Source: Azolla caroliniana (lineage: Eukaryota > Polypodiophyta). From it: DNA of 64,000 bases. Location: the NCBI GenBank assembly GCA_043228905.1, contig JBHGNT010000010.1, positions 22,258,001 through 22,322,000 of the forward strand. Direction: 5' to 3'. Below, one piece after another: positions 34,850-46,957 of the stretch. The notes under the pieces were generated by a model. That model was not told the DNA's origin. It did no database searches and was given only the letters and a program-made list of their open reading frames with translations. The position numbers were made by a program, and so were the translations under genes. Each line of letters starts with the position of its first letter. Position 1 is the stretch's first letter.

Positions 34850-35601
34850 TGTGTGTGTGTATTGGAATTTCAAAATGTATGCTTGCTTGCAAGTTGCAAC
34901 ATATCTATCATTCTCCATTCTTTAAAAGCATGTCTATGTGCACGGTCAATGGCTCCTTCCCAATGATGTGGGGAGTTAAAAGTTGAGTGGTATTTAATCA
35001 ATTAAGAAATTTTAAAAGCAATAGTGTGTTAACACAATTAGTTTAGCGACGTTTGTATCAAGATGTTAATGATCGCGGTTGGCAAAACCCATTTCTTTAA
35101 CTATCGTAAACTTATCCTCATATAACCTTACACATACATGTATATAAATATGTATGTATGTGTTTCAACCATGTACTTAATGTTGATTTTCACATGATTA
35201 GGATCTTATTATACTTTCAAAATAAACAAGCATATCTTTTGAAATCCTACTACACACACATATATTATAAGCATATTTTAGGGATCCCCCACCCATTATT
35301 ATTATTATCAATAGGTGAAGGTATCATCATATACACTGTCACTTTAGAGATCCCCTTCAAATTATGCTTACATCAAGAAATAAAAATGTGAGTGGTAACA
35401 ATAAGTGCTGCATATAGATAATCGCATGTAGAAATTCCCTTACTGATATCTAGAATATGAAAACTTGAAATTGACATATATGTATTCTTACATTAGTATG
35501 ATATTCTCATTTTTTAAATCCCTACACCATTACTTGTATAAAGAACACAAAATGGTGATCTTGCATTTTACCTGAAATACTTAGACAATTATTTGATGGT
35601 A
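31292..35601. other. Intergenic region, AT-rich with simple repeats
   Basis: No gene is supported. A 108-codon frame at 34004-34330 is Lys/Arg/Glu-rich because of purine-rich sequence and matches nothing known to me. Around 34440-34860 there is a dense cluster of simple repeats: (TA)n at about 34499-34530, (CATA)n with TACG variants at 34741-34804, (GT)n at 34805-34830, then (GA)n and (GT)n. The 5' UTR of the NEDD8 E2 gene should lie near the left edge. Confidence 0.45.
34741..34860 (+). repeat. Compound microsatellite (CATA)n-(GT)n-(GA)n-(GT)n
   Basis: Four different simple repeats follow each other without spacer. The open frames that run through it are repeat artefacts. Confidence 0.95.
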
Positions 35602-35609
35602 AGCAAAAT

Positions 35610-35870
35610 CATAGTATGAACCATACAAACCATATGTGCATTCGCATTCGCGAGTGTTTCAATCGTTTGAGTATGGTAAACACCCTTGAAGAATGGTAAA
35701 TACCATACTTTTGGATTAACTATTTATTATGAGGTAAATAAACCTAAAAAAAGAAAAAAATCTTAAAAAAAGGGAAAAAACAGAAGAATGTTTGAATAAA
35801 CATTCGCATTCGTTTTCCGACATAGGAAAACGAATGTTATGCTAGACGAACACGAATTTTACGTATTATG
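35610..35870 (+). mobile_element. Short hAT-like MITE, copy 2 (261 bp)
   Basis: Same family and orientation as 11477-11717, with ends catagtatg and gtattatg. Perfect 8-bp duplications agcaaaat lie at 35602-35609 and 35871-35878. The middle (attaactatttattatgagg and neighbours) is nearly identical to copy 1. Copy 2 has about 20 extra bases in an A-rich tract (about 35745-35785). Confidence 0.85.
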
Positions 35871-36007
35871 AGCAAAATAACATCAAGACCTTATGAATAA
35901 TAACATAGTACACAAAATGAGAAGACAAAGTATGAACTAAATGCACATGTACATGATAAAGGCTTATTGTCAAATAAGTATGTCATTCACATAAAATCAA
36001 CACTAAG

Positions 36008-36200
36008 AAGTGTCGAACTCTCTTATAAAGTTTGTTGGGTCTAAAGAGTATGTTTCCATGAGATGTAACTCTCACATGGTAAGAACATTAATGAATGTTT
36101 TTGTATTAACTCACTCATATAGTTTATTGAGTCTAAGGGAGGGTGTGCTGATGAGATGTTACTCGCATGTAAGAACATTAAAGAAAGCTTTTGAATTATA
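36008..36200 (+). repeat. Two diverged direct repeats, about 100 bp each
   Basis: tttgttgggtctaaagagta..gagatgtaactctcacatgg is followed by tttattgagtctaagggagg..gagatgttactcgcatg, each ending gtaagaacattaa. They resemble the end of a decayed LTR, but no element could be delimited. Confidence 0.55.
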
Positions 36201-36937
36201 GCAAGATTTTAACCAAGGAATCAATGTTGGAAAATGAATGGTTCATATCTTTGATTATTCATGTATGAGGATATTGTAGCACATCAGAAAATTGTCAAGA
36301 TGATCCATTTGTGACATATTATATATCAAATATGAGGGATGCAACCAGATTGATGAGGAGAAGGGCTTATGGTTTGCAAGGTCAAAGAGGACAATGCTAC
36401 AATCTTCTACTTCATAATGGCAATCAATAAATACATGGGAATACATCTTTCTGGGCAAAGACTAATGAGCCATTCAATCCAAGACAGACAAAGGCGTAAA
36501 CTTGAATGAAATGGTGCATGTGGGTAATGTTATGTCTTTCAAAGATTCTGTACAAAAATCTACAAAATCCGTATCCCTGCCATGCTCTCTCTGAGGTTTC
36601 TATGACTCTCTTCGTGACATATACACATTGGCTATCAACCCCACGCTTAGCAAGCAAGTAATCCATTATATGCTTTATGACAAACAGAAAATATGTTTTT
36701 ATAACAAATTGAACTTTTCTGGCATGTATATACATGGTGCTAAAACTCAAAACAATAAGAAACAACTCTACACAACCTCACAGCAGTCTGCAAAAGTGGA
36801 CCCACATGCAAAGGAGGGTGCACATACAATTGGAGGACTATGGTTTGTATATCAGAGTCGATCAGAAAGATGTACAAAGGTTTCTGATGGGTGTCAAATC
36901 TAAAGAATCAAACTCAAAAAAAAGATGCAAATACATT

Positions 36938-39900
36938 TCAGTGAGCCCCAAGTCCATGCTGTACAAGAGATTTAGAAATCACAGCGCTTGATTGCTCACA
37001 TAACTCCTCGGCATTGGTTCCTCGGATCGGTGGATGAACAATAACCTTTACTGTCCCTGGTCTCAGTGTACCTTCACAGCCATTTGGCATCAGTTTTCCT
37101 GTTCCGATCAAGCTTATGGGAACTACTGGGACCTTTTCTTTGGCAGCAATAGTAAATGCGCCCCTCTAAATATAATCGCCACAAATGAGATAAAATTGGC
37201 ATGAGAAAAGAGGGAAAATCATGAAAATAAACATGCAATAAATGCATTGTTACACACTATAATGTATACCTTAAACTGGCCCATTTTCCCATCTCTTGAT
37301 CGTGTGCCTTCCGGAAAGAAGAAAACTGAAACACCTTTCCTGATCAAGTTCAAGCAGTGCCTTAGGCATTCCTGGAATAAGGAAGGGCACAATCATATTC
37401 GGATCAAAGAATAAGATTGAGAGCTGAACTAAGTGCTCATGTATTGGATAAAAAAGACTACCACTTGGCTCTTTGTATCCATACGACGCAACGGTACATG
37501 ACCAGTGAGATACATTGACCACCCAATTATAGGTATCAAAAAGTTGCTAGTCTTGCTGATGAATTTAAAAGGCCTTCCAAGAAGAAATAAAGAATAGATA
37601 TCCAAAAAACTCTGATGGTTTGAGACATACACTGCTGGCTCATCTGGTCCAGGTAAATTCTCTAGACCTTCAATCTCTGCCTTGTAAAAGAAAAAAATGG
37701 TGAGGTTTGCCCATAGTTTATTAATGAAGTGCTGAGCCTTGCGCCTGTGCTTATCAAACACCAGAACAAATGGCTGTATCAACAACATAATAAAGAACAG
37801 TGGTATGGCAACAATATAGGTAGTAAAGTAGAAGCAAAATGCACGAACTCTTGGAAAAAAAGTTGGACCTGCACAAGCACATGTAAAGAATGCCTATCAA
37901 TAACCATTAACAAGAAAGCTTCAAAAATCTTGATCAGAATCCTGAGCTTGAAATAGCGAAGCATGTTATTTACACATAGAATGCACATCATAGAATCTCC
38001 TTGATAAGTACCCCATTAGTAAAGTAAGCAAGGCTCTAGCAAGATCAGACTTGCATTGCCCTGCACAATTATATTGTCTATTGCTTCAAGCTGCCATTGT
38101 ATGTCATGGATACCTCTGCAATTGAATCCTCATTGCATTATCTATACTGGGAATTGATAACAATCATCAACTTTGTACAGCTCATGATTCGTACGCATAT
38201 GAGTCACTAACATATATAATTCATGACTATTTTATGTTTACCCTATTTTTAGGTGGATTTTAAAAATATTCATGTATAAGACTCGTGATCTGTACTTACC
38301 TCTGGCAGCAAATTGCAATATATTCATAATTGAGAACAGATGCCCATTTCAATTTGTCATTATAAATCTCTCCAAGTTTTCCTGTCTGTTTGCTACTTAT
38401 TTTGGATGACTGGAGCAATTGTTTTTCTTTTTCTTTTTGAAGGGCTGCTATTCATACCGTCAGCGCTTGTTTCTTTCTTGTTCTCTCCTGCCTCCGTACA
38501 CCAGGGCAAGAGAGAGAGACATTACCAAAAAGGTGGCGCATATAGAAAGAGGATATGCTGTTGTGTTATGGATATTTTCTGGCATTCAATACAAATACCA
38601 CAAGGGATGCTCGTGAGAGATTGAAGACCATTGGCTCACCTAATGAAATGCATGGGAAATTTATGCATTATATGAATCAGTGTCAGGTCAAGTCTGTGCC
38701 CCCTGCTGGCTCCCAGATGCAATGGGTAGTAAAATTGGGTGAAATAAGAATCCAAACAGGATGTTATAATTCTAAACTCTAACCTCAGAATTTTTTATCT
38801 TATTATTCTATTCTTTCAAGTGGTACAAACCCATCTCCAAAGAGACAATGATCACTAGCTCACAGACGTTGCTGGTAGTACCATTGCCAAGCTCACAGAT
38901 GTGGTGCTTTTTACCCAAAGGTAAATGGTGGGATGTTGGTTCTAACTATACAGGCTATCTGGAAGTGAAATTGTGTACGTAACACTGATGTGGTCTCTAT
39001 ATTCTATCCTTGGAAATGAAATTATGTACAGAACCTTCCAGCTAGATGCACATTGTTTTTACGAGCATATTTCTTCATCTGCTAATTCACAAGTACAGAC
39101 AAAAAGTTATCAGATCAGCCAGAGCTAAACATAGCACTCTTTTGCTTTCTCTGACTACATTCTTAGCCCACTGACAGATCCTCTATGCACGCATTAAGTC
39201 TTCTCATGCTCATTTTCAAGATTTTGCTCCTGGTAATTGGAGTTTTATTTTCTGAATCAATAACATGTAGACCTCAGTACTAAGCCACATTTCTCCAATA
39301 CTCAGAAAGTGTGGTTTTCTTGATAGATAATGATTAAAAATATTCTATTCAAATATCAGAAAGGCATCCCTTGTTGGATAATCAACATTATAGTCAATAA
39401 CACAATAAATGAAAAATGCTGACAATGGCATACCTGAAGGTGTAGGTAAATCTCCGCTCCAATCTGGATCTGAGCCTTGAGACACTGGTGCAGTGGCACT
39501 CATTTCACATTTTAGCGGATTATACCTCCTATTCAGCTGCCAATGCTTTTTTTGAGATAAACCCTGTTTATTACTAGCAAGAATATCCAGAATACCAGCA
39601 AAACAGGAAGAAAGACTTTGACTCTCATTACAGGAAATTGTAATACCTGGTCAGATGAAAAGAAACAAACAGCACAAACCTTCACTAATCAACAATTAAA
39701 CATCAAAACTATATACAAAATAGAAGCTTTCAGCACACAGCATGTCCTTTGTTGGATGTGTGTGAATGACTTAACTAAAGGATTAAACATCAAAATTAAC
39801 TGGTACATTCTTCTGACACTACATGAATGGTTCTACCGTTTTATCTGGTCAAATTCAAATGGAAAAGCACACCACGAACTCTCACTAGTCAAGTATTAAA

Positions 39901-40490
39901 CATCAGGGTTACATTAAATGATAATTTCAAAAATAGGTGGATGACATTCAACAGCTTATCTGAGACTACTTGATGAAACATCAAGATTATACAAAAAGAA
40001 TGACTTGTGGGAAGCGCCATATTAATTGTTGCATAATGTTTCTGGAAGGACTGGATATGAAGATTACGGGAATACTAAATAACAGCTCCTTCAAAAGTGC
40101 CAACCTCTTTCTTATCTGGCAATTAATGCTAAGATAAAGAATGAAAAGAAAGAGTTCACAAGCATATCACTAATCCTCTCGCAGAGCAAGGAATAAACAT
40201 TAAGATTATAATAAATAAAATACTTTTGAGGAAGTGGCACATTCTTGGATATGGACAACAAAATGCCTTAATTAATTTCTCACATTAGAGCATAACTCCC
40301 AAATAAATTTATTTTGTAACTGCTTATGAGGCTGACCTCTCTGAGAAAACCGGAAAGAAGCTCTGAGCCGTGGTCTGAAAGAAGAGGAGGAGGAGGAAAC
40401 AGGGGCAAGGACTGATTGATGGCGGAGATAGGCAGCGGTGGGGATGGGTAAGTGAAGAAGGGGCTGCTGGTATATAGCAGCAGCATCCAT
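36938..40490 (-). CDS. LPAT1: 1-acyl-sn-glycerol-3-phosphate acyltransferase, plastid type, 348 residues, 5 exons
   Basis: Predicted exons in coding order: 40284-40490, 39434-39536, 37462-37868, 37270-37371, 36938-37165, all GT-AG and in phase. The first about 90 residues are Ser/Arg-rich, poor in acids and start MDAAAIYQQP, as expected for a plastid transit peptide. A hydrophobic stretch at about residues 113-137 (FCFYFTTYIVAIPLFFIMLL) should sit in the membrane. Acyltransferase block I is NHQSFLD at residues 187-193 (catalytic H188 and D193). Block III is FPEGTR at 258-263. Further PlsC motifs are KFISKTSNFLIPIIGW and VPVVPISLIGTGKLMP. The enzyme acylates lysophosphatidate at sn-2 to make phosphatidate in the plastid envelope, and the closest family member I recognise is ATS2/LPAT1. 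The exon 1 donor at aat|gtgaga was chosen because it alone keeps phase 0; an earlier gt in the same exon would break the frame. Confidence 0.93.
39680..40220 (-). repeat. Degenerate repeat in LPAT intron 1
   Basis: A core like attaaacatcaa(a/g)attata recurs near 39700, 39783, 39897, 39975 and 40195 within the 747-bp first intron, often preceded by cactaatcaa-like sequence. The spacing is about 80-110 bp except for the last, and copies are strongly diverged. Confidence 0.5.
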
Positions 40491-42332
40491 GGTGACTACT
40501 GAAGCCGAAGTGGGTTGGTTATGGAGAGGCCAATCGCTTCAGAGGACAGGAGGGGCAGGATTCTTCGTACGTTCCTTCCTTCCTTCCTTTCATTGGAAAG
40601 ACGCTGAAAAGTTTGGTAGTGGTTGGCGGCGGCAGCAGCATTGGATAAGAAAGACAGAGAGCAGAAGGAAATGAAGAGAAAAAAGAAAGAGGCTCTGCTC
40701 TGCTCTATGATTATCCATCCATCTCCCCCGGGAAGCACTAGCAGGCCGCCTCAATCAATAAGTAATATAGAATGGATGGATGGAGGCACACATAATAATA
40801 CATTCACACACAAAGAAAGACCCAATGCCTCTCTCTCTCCCTCCCTCCCATTTTACATACATATTTAATGGTATGAGTTATAGAGAGGCTAGAGCTAGGG
40901 AATCCTCTCCTCTCTTCTCCTCTCCGCTCTTCTCTTCTCTTCTCTTCTCTCGATATTTTACACGTCCAAAACCCCTCACTCGAAGTCTCTCAAACAAAAT
41001 CTCATAGTCATCCGTAGTGGAAGAGGAGGTTGTGTCGCAAAATTCGGAGTGTGATCACATAAAAGCATACAGACTCCTTTGGGGACACGTTGTGTTGATT
41101 GGAGACTAGATAGTTAATCCAAATTTCTCCCGGCCATTATCTTTACTAATCAATGTTTCGAGGAATAGCATGTCATAATGGAGAAAACAAAATCTTTGAC
41201 TTAATTTGATACAAAATCAATACTTATCGTAGATGACCAGCATGGGTTTACACATGAGGTGTTCTCCAAGGGTGTTGTGGGCACAAACCTTAGGTAAGCC
41301 AAGGCTATTCTAATATTGGTATGTGCACAAGGCCAAGTATACACTTGATAAGTTAATTTCTATGTCCCTTTTCGCGATCTACTTGACATTTGTACCAAGT
41401 CTAATTGGGAGTCTCCATCGCCATCATAGCAATTTTGCTTCTAGTTCTCACTACTTTTTGCTTCATTTGCATGTTTTTCATATCTCTAGGAAATTGTCAA
41501 GATGTTATTCACATTTTGATACCTAACATACTTTTGGCTTTTGATTTCTAAATCTCTCCTTAACTTTGCTTATGTTTTTGAAAAAAGTTTTTTAGTTTTT
41601 ATGTTTGAAAAGGGTTTTCACAAGAGTTTTAATAGTTGTACATTAAGATGCAACAAAAATGACCAATATATATACTCATATGCATCAGGAAGTTTTTAAG
41701 TATGATTGCCTATTTACAAAACCTAAACATACATTATCAAAGTTTGAGGCTCCTAATCACATGAAAAATAAGATAAAACACATAATTGATAATAATTAAA
41801 TAATCATCATATGTCTTTGAGGATACACCTAATCAACATAAATATTAATTATTAAGAATCATATATTAACCTAATCATCATAATAATGTCGATTATTAGC
41901 TCCTAGAAGAAGTCGCTTAATAAATTACGTTCGTATTTAGAAACATTAAGCATCTAATTCTCATTTGATATACCCCACCATCTAATTCATAATATAGCAA
42001 ATAACAATTCTAATTTGATAGATCAAATAAATCAAGCTAGCTTTCTAACTGATAATTAAATCTTGCAATTAGCAAAACTTGATTCCTACTTATTGTAAAT
42101 TAATCTTTATAATCTCACAGAATTTGTTTCAATGTTTATTTATATATATGCTTGGTCAAAGTTTGGCTCACAAGCACATATGAAATTAAGAATGAACACA
42201 TAATACATAATACACAATTTATTAATTTCTTATATGTACATATAATCATGTCGTGGTAATTTACCCTAAGATGAACTGATTAGAGCACATGCAATGGCTA
42301 ACTTCTCACAATGGCTTCACAATAGCTCTTTT
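40491..42332. other. Intergenic region upstream of LPAT
   Basis: Contains pyrimidine-rich runs (ccttccttcc near 40575, ctcttctcttctctt near 40925) that probably belong to the LPAT promoter/5' UTR side. Long AT-rich stretches occur from 41550 onward. No gene recognised. Confidence 0.4.
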
Positions 42333-44698
42333 TTACTCATCTGAAATGGCATACCCTTGTGATAGTTTAGCATTAATGTTGTTTAGCCGGGCATACATAT
42401 ATGTATTACTATTATCAGCCCCATCAAATGAAGACATATCATTACCTGTGACATCAGTCCATTGAGAACATCCTGGACTACCCAATGCTTTATTTTTCAC
42501 TTTCCAAGCTTCAATTTCATGGGCCTCTGTTTCCATGCCAGCAGCAGCATATATATTTGCCATGGAGATATATGCACTGGAACACTTCTCATCTAGCTGT
42601 ATTGATTGTTCAAAGGCCCATTGTGCAAGCTTCATATTCATCCATTTCCGACAAGCGTTGAGTATACCCAGCAACAATGGAAGATGATACGAAGGTTGCA
42701 CCTTGTTCAGCAAAAGCTTGGCCTTTCCAAACTGACCAGCACGTCCAAATAGATCAATCATACAAGCATAATGTTCTATCATAGGATTGAGACGGTAAAT
42801 GGTCCACATATCATCAAAAAACTTTTCTCCCTCCTCCAGAAGACCAGCGTGACTACATGCTGTAAGTAATACAAGAAATGTGACCAGATCTGGCATTATG
42901 CCATCAGCCTTCATTTTTCTAAACAGGTCCAGAACCACATTTGCTTGACCTAACTGAGCATATCCAAACATTAGTCCAGTCCAGCACACAACATCATGTA
43001 CTGTAAGAATGTCAAATACTTCTTGTGCTTTCTTAAGAGCACCACATTTAGCATACATATCTAGCAACGAATTGCCAAGCATAATGTCTCTCTGTAATAA
43101 TCCTTGTTTCCTTAGTTCAACATCTATGTTTTCCCCGATTTGAAGAGATCCTATGATGCCACATGCTTTCAAAACACAAAGAAAAGTTACTGGATTTGGC
43201 ACAATTCTTTCATCCTGCATCTGTTTGAAGCACTTCAAGGCTTTATCAGCATTACCTTGTTGGGCATATCCTTCGATCATAGAAGTCCATGCCACACCAT
43301 CACGGAATAGAAGTTGTTTAAATGCTTCTTGTGCTTTCTCAAGGGCACCACACTTCGCATACATGTCTACCAATGCATTTCCAAGCACCGAGTCTTTTTG
43401 CAAAAATCCTCTTTTTCTCACCTCAGCATGTATTTCTTCCCCAATCTTCATTGATCTTACAATACCACAAGCTCTCAGAATGCAAACATAAGTTACTCCA
43501 TCAGGGAGCGCTCCCGCATCCCGCATGAGTTGAAAGCATTTCAGGGCTTCATCCCCAAGTCCGTATTCAGTGTACCCAGCTATCAATGCATTCCAAGCCA
43601 CATTATCCCGTGATGGAAGTTGATCAAATACTTCTCGAGCTTTTTGGAGGGCACCACATTTGGCATACATGCCCAGCAATGTTGTAGCAAGTAGAATGTC
43701 TTGTTGCAACAAACCACACTTTCTAATCTCAGTGTCGATTTCTTGGCCGAGTTCAAGAGATCTTATAACACTACATGCTTTCAGAACACAAATATAGGTT
43801 ATCGCATCTGGACAAACACCCTCATCCTGCATTTTCCTGAACCATTTAATGGCTTTATCACCAAACCCATGCTGGATATACCCAGCTATCAATGAATTCC
43901 AAGACACAACATCTCGCTTCGGAAGCTGCTCAAATACTTCTCGTGCTTTCTCAAGGGCACCACATTTCGCATACATATCAACCAAAGTATTGCCGAGCAC
44001 AATGTCTTTCTCCAATAATCCTAGCTTTCTCACTCTAGCATCTATATCTTCTCCAAGGGTAAGACACTCTGCAATGCTGCAAGCTTTCAGAACACATATA
44101 TAAGTTATTGCATTGGAGGATATGCCCTCGTCTTGCATCTGGTGGAAACATTTTATAGCTTCATGACCATGCCCCTTCTGAGCATACCCTGCTATAAGAG
44201 CATTCCAAGCCACCACATCTTGTACACTAAGATTTTCGAATACTTCCCGAGCTTCCCTCAAAGCACCACATTTGGCATATGTAGTGAGAAGGGCAGTGCC
44301 CACATACACGTCTCTGGTGATCAAATCTTGCCTAACCATATCCTTGTGGATCTTTCTTGCCTTGCACAAATTCTTCTCTTTTCCACATGTTTTTATGAGG
44401 TTTAATAGAGAAGCCCTGTCTTGAAAGTGAAGGTTCGGTAGCTCTTCAGTCGGCAGGATTCCTTTCAATGTGAGCTCTATTGTAACCCATGGTGGATTGT
44501 GAAGACCATTTTTCCATAGAAGATCCCTAGTTTGCTTATGGACAAAAGTAGGGCTTCTCTGTGAAGATGAAAATTAGAGGGCTTGATTTGATTCAAATAA
44601 GAAAGAAAGAAGAACTGTATGATTACCTTGTTCTCGGGGTTGTGCCAGAATTGAGAAGGATCTCTGAAGAATTCCTTCCATAAAGAGTCTGTGTCCAT
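42333..44698 (-). CDS. PLS-class PPR protein with N-terminal PDF-like motif, 765 residues, 2 exons
   Basis: Exons in coding order: 44627-44698 (24 codons) and 42333-44558. The intron is 68 bp, GT-AG, phase 0. The large exon is open upstream of its first internal start-like codon, and the true protein begins MDTDSLWKEFFRDPSQFW. The N-terminal about 54 residues (DPSQFWHNPENK, TFVHKQTRDLLWKNG, PPWV) resemble the PDF motif of organellar ssDNA-binding OSB proteins. Residues about 90-600 are pentatricopeptide repeats in modules of 102 residues, each starting D.VAWN.LI.GY, with MYAKCGAL.KA.EVF and ITYICVLKACS. The C-terminus (LGSPGCSQWTDV, then to the stop) is a degenerate E-type tail without a DYW domain. 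PLS PPR proteins bind specific RNA sites in mitochondria or plastids, mostly for C-to-U or U-to-C editing (family knowledge). A DYW deaminase would have to come from a partner (inference). No clear transit peptide precedes the PDF-like motif. Confidence 0.88.
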
Positions 44699-45394
44699 AG
44701 ATTATATATGAATGATGCTGATGGTCTATCCTTATGCTAAGGATAGGCGAAAAAGCTTAAGAATTCCATTTGCTGAGCCATGAGAAGGGAAGAAAGAAGT
44801 TCTGATGATAACGAGAACCCATCAAGTAAATGAAAGCGAGAAAGTTGTTGATAATCAATCAGAGTCTTTCAAAGCTTCAAGGCAGCGAAGCTCAAACGAC
44901 GGACAAGCACATACATAACACGCATACAACTTCTGATCTGACTGTCACACCAATATACTATAGTAACTATACATACTCCTTCCTCGTCACAAAAGAGCTT
45001 AGGCACATGGCCAAAGCAAGCTACATGTGAGTAAAACAAATGAGCATTCCTTAAGGCCCAACTGCCTACAAAGACATATATCATATATGTGTTCGTAAGA
45101 TCTTTGAAACAACCCCTTAGTTTCTAATCCACTAACTACTACCTTATCACCTTCTTGTATCTTATGTTTTCAGGCTACGACACACAAAGTGGTATATACA
45201 TATATTGGAATATTCATGTCTGTCTATCCACTGACAACACGTAAATGTGTAAAGGGCATGATCACTTGAAAAAGTCATCGATTTGCTGCTTCCAGGGCCA
45301 ACTTTCCATTATGTGTGTGAATTAGGGCATATTAGTCCACAAATTCAAATAGTGACAATTAGCTATTACCATAAGACATTAGTGGCCACATATC
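44699..45394. other. Intergenic region upstream of the PPR gene
   Basis: Short upstream sequence with no recognised gene or repeat. It should contain the PPR promoter on the minus strand. Confidence 0.4.
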
Positions 45395-45950
45395 CCAAAT
45401 TGAATTGGGACTCACCAGAGGGCCTAGTCCCATTTCCAAAGAAGGTGTCGCCTTGGTTTTGAGGTGCACCCAAGAAGTTCCAAGTAGAGTTGGGACAAAC
45501 CCAAGCAATCCCAAACAAATTTGGGACAGTCCCAAGCAGTTCCAAACTCAATTAGGACAGTCCCCGTCCCAACGACTAGCCACAAGGTAGCCCAACAACC
45601 ACCTCCTGGCCTAATGCTTGGGGGAGCCCAACAACCACTTCTTGACCTAATGGCTAGGGTAGCCCAATAGTCGGCCTTTGGCCTATATATAAGGAGGAGC
45701 TTCTCCTCTTTTTGATTCATTCCTGATTTATGAGTTCTACTCTCCCCTTATAAATATTGAAACTCTCTCTTGTCCCTCTACATAGTTTTGGGAGTTGTTC
45801 TGACTTATTTTGGTTGTCTCGATTCCCTGACTTGTCCCAAGCCCGTTTTTGGTTTGTCCCAAATTTGGGAGTATTGTAAGCTTTTCTCTTGGACATAATA
45901 TAAATCTTCTTTTGTGTCCCAATCATGTTTTGTGTGCATTTCAAGACCCC
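45395..45950 (+). repeat. LTR-like repeat, copy A
   Basis: A stretch rich in gtccca/tgggac motifs, with a TATA-like box (cctatatataaggagg, about 45680-45695) after ggcctttgg and an AATATAAA-like polyadenylation signal near 45897. Copy B at about 46000-46300 has the same features in the same order. I infer two diverged copies of an LTR or solo LTR. No TG...CA ends or target duplication were identified. Confidence 0.5.
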
Positions 45951-45999
45951 CATAAACTAGGGACAGAAATGTCCCTACTTTGGCTCAACTGGGAAAGAG

Positions 46000-46310
46000 T
46001 GCCAAAACTAATTGGGACTCATAAGGGAACCAATCCTAGTCCCAAAAGGGATGCCACAATGGTTTGTCCCAACCCTATGGCCCAAGGGACTACCCAACGA
46101 CTAATCCCAGTGGCCATATTTGGCCTTATATATAAGGAGTAGATAATTCCTCATTCCCGAATTCACTCATTTTGCTCGACGGAGTGTGGTGGTGGTTTTT
46201 GTCCCTCAAATCAGTTTTGTTCTAACTTGTCCCAACTCAAAATTTGGTTGAATTGGGACTTTTGTAATATATTGACTTGTGAATATAATATAAAAGGAAG
46301 GTTTAGGGTT
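46000..46310 (+). repeat. LTR-like repeat, copy B
   Basis: Shares with copy A the order tgggactca, cctagtccca, tttggccttatatataagga and gaatataatataaaagg. It is shorter and strongly diverged. No coding sequence lies between the copies. Confidence 0.5.
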
Positions 46311-46926
46311 ATTCTATGCAATAAGTTTAACCATAATTTTGGGACATAACAATGTAATTGTCAAATTAACACAATGTAAAACTAGTGCATTTATGTAATA
46401 ATAAAGTACTAAGAGTTTGATGTTCCACAAACGTTTTCTTTTATCCGAGGTGAGAGTCTAAAATAAGACTTTACTACATATTTTTCATTGCACTTGTCCA
46501 TCATGCCCCAACGCTAACAAATGTTGTTCAATAAGCATGTCCTTTAAATATGTAAATTACTTGGAGCTACTAAAAAGTGGAGAACAAGTTGTTTTCTATA
46601 GCCATATCATGTTGAACTATGAATGTGGAACAAGAATAGAGAGTAATCAGTATAGGATACAAAATGAGTTTTGTGTTGGAGTGTGTGTGGTGGAAGTCTA
46701 CCCCAAAGCTACAAAGAGTAGAATTTCCCACAAAGTTATAAGTACCCACCACATTGCTTTGCTTGCAGGGGATAACTATTTATATTATTCACAATTGTCG
46801 AACTGAAACTCGGACTCTTTCCTCTTACGGAATTCCCACCACCAACTTTGATGTTCACTTGGCATCAAGAAGAAGCAGCAGCCCGCGACAGAGAGACAGA
46901 TAAACAGACGAGAGAGAATCCTTCTT

Positions 46927-46957
<31 letters not shown>

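Noticed and set aside
42333-44468. PPR protein starting at residue sequence beginning KGILPTEEL
   Set aside because: The frame is open further upstream, and a first exon with a matching PDF-like half and a clean GT-AG intron gives a better start at 44698.
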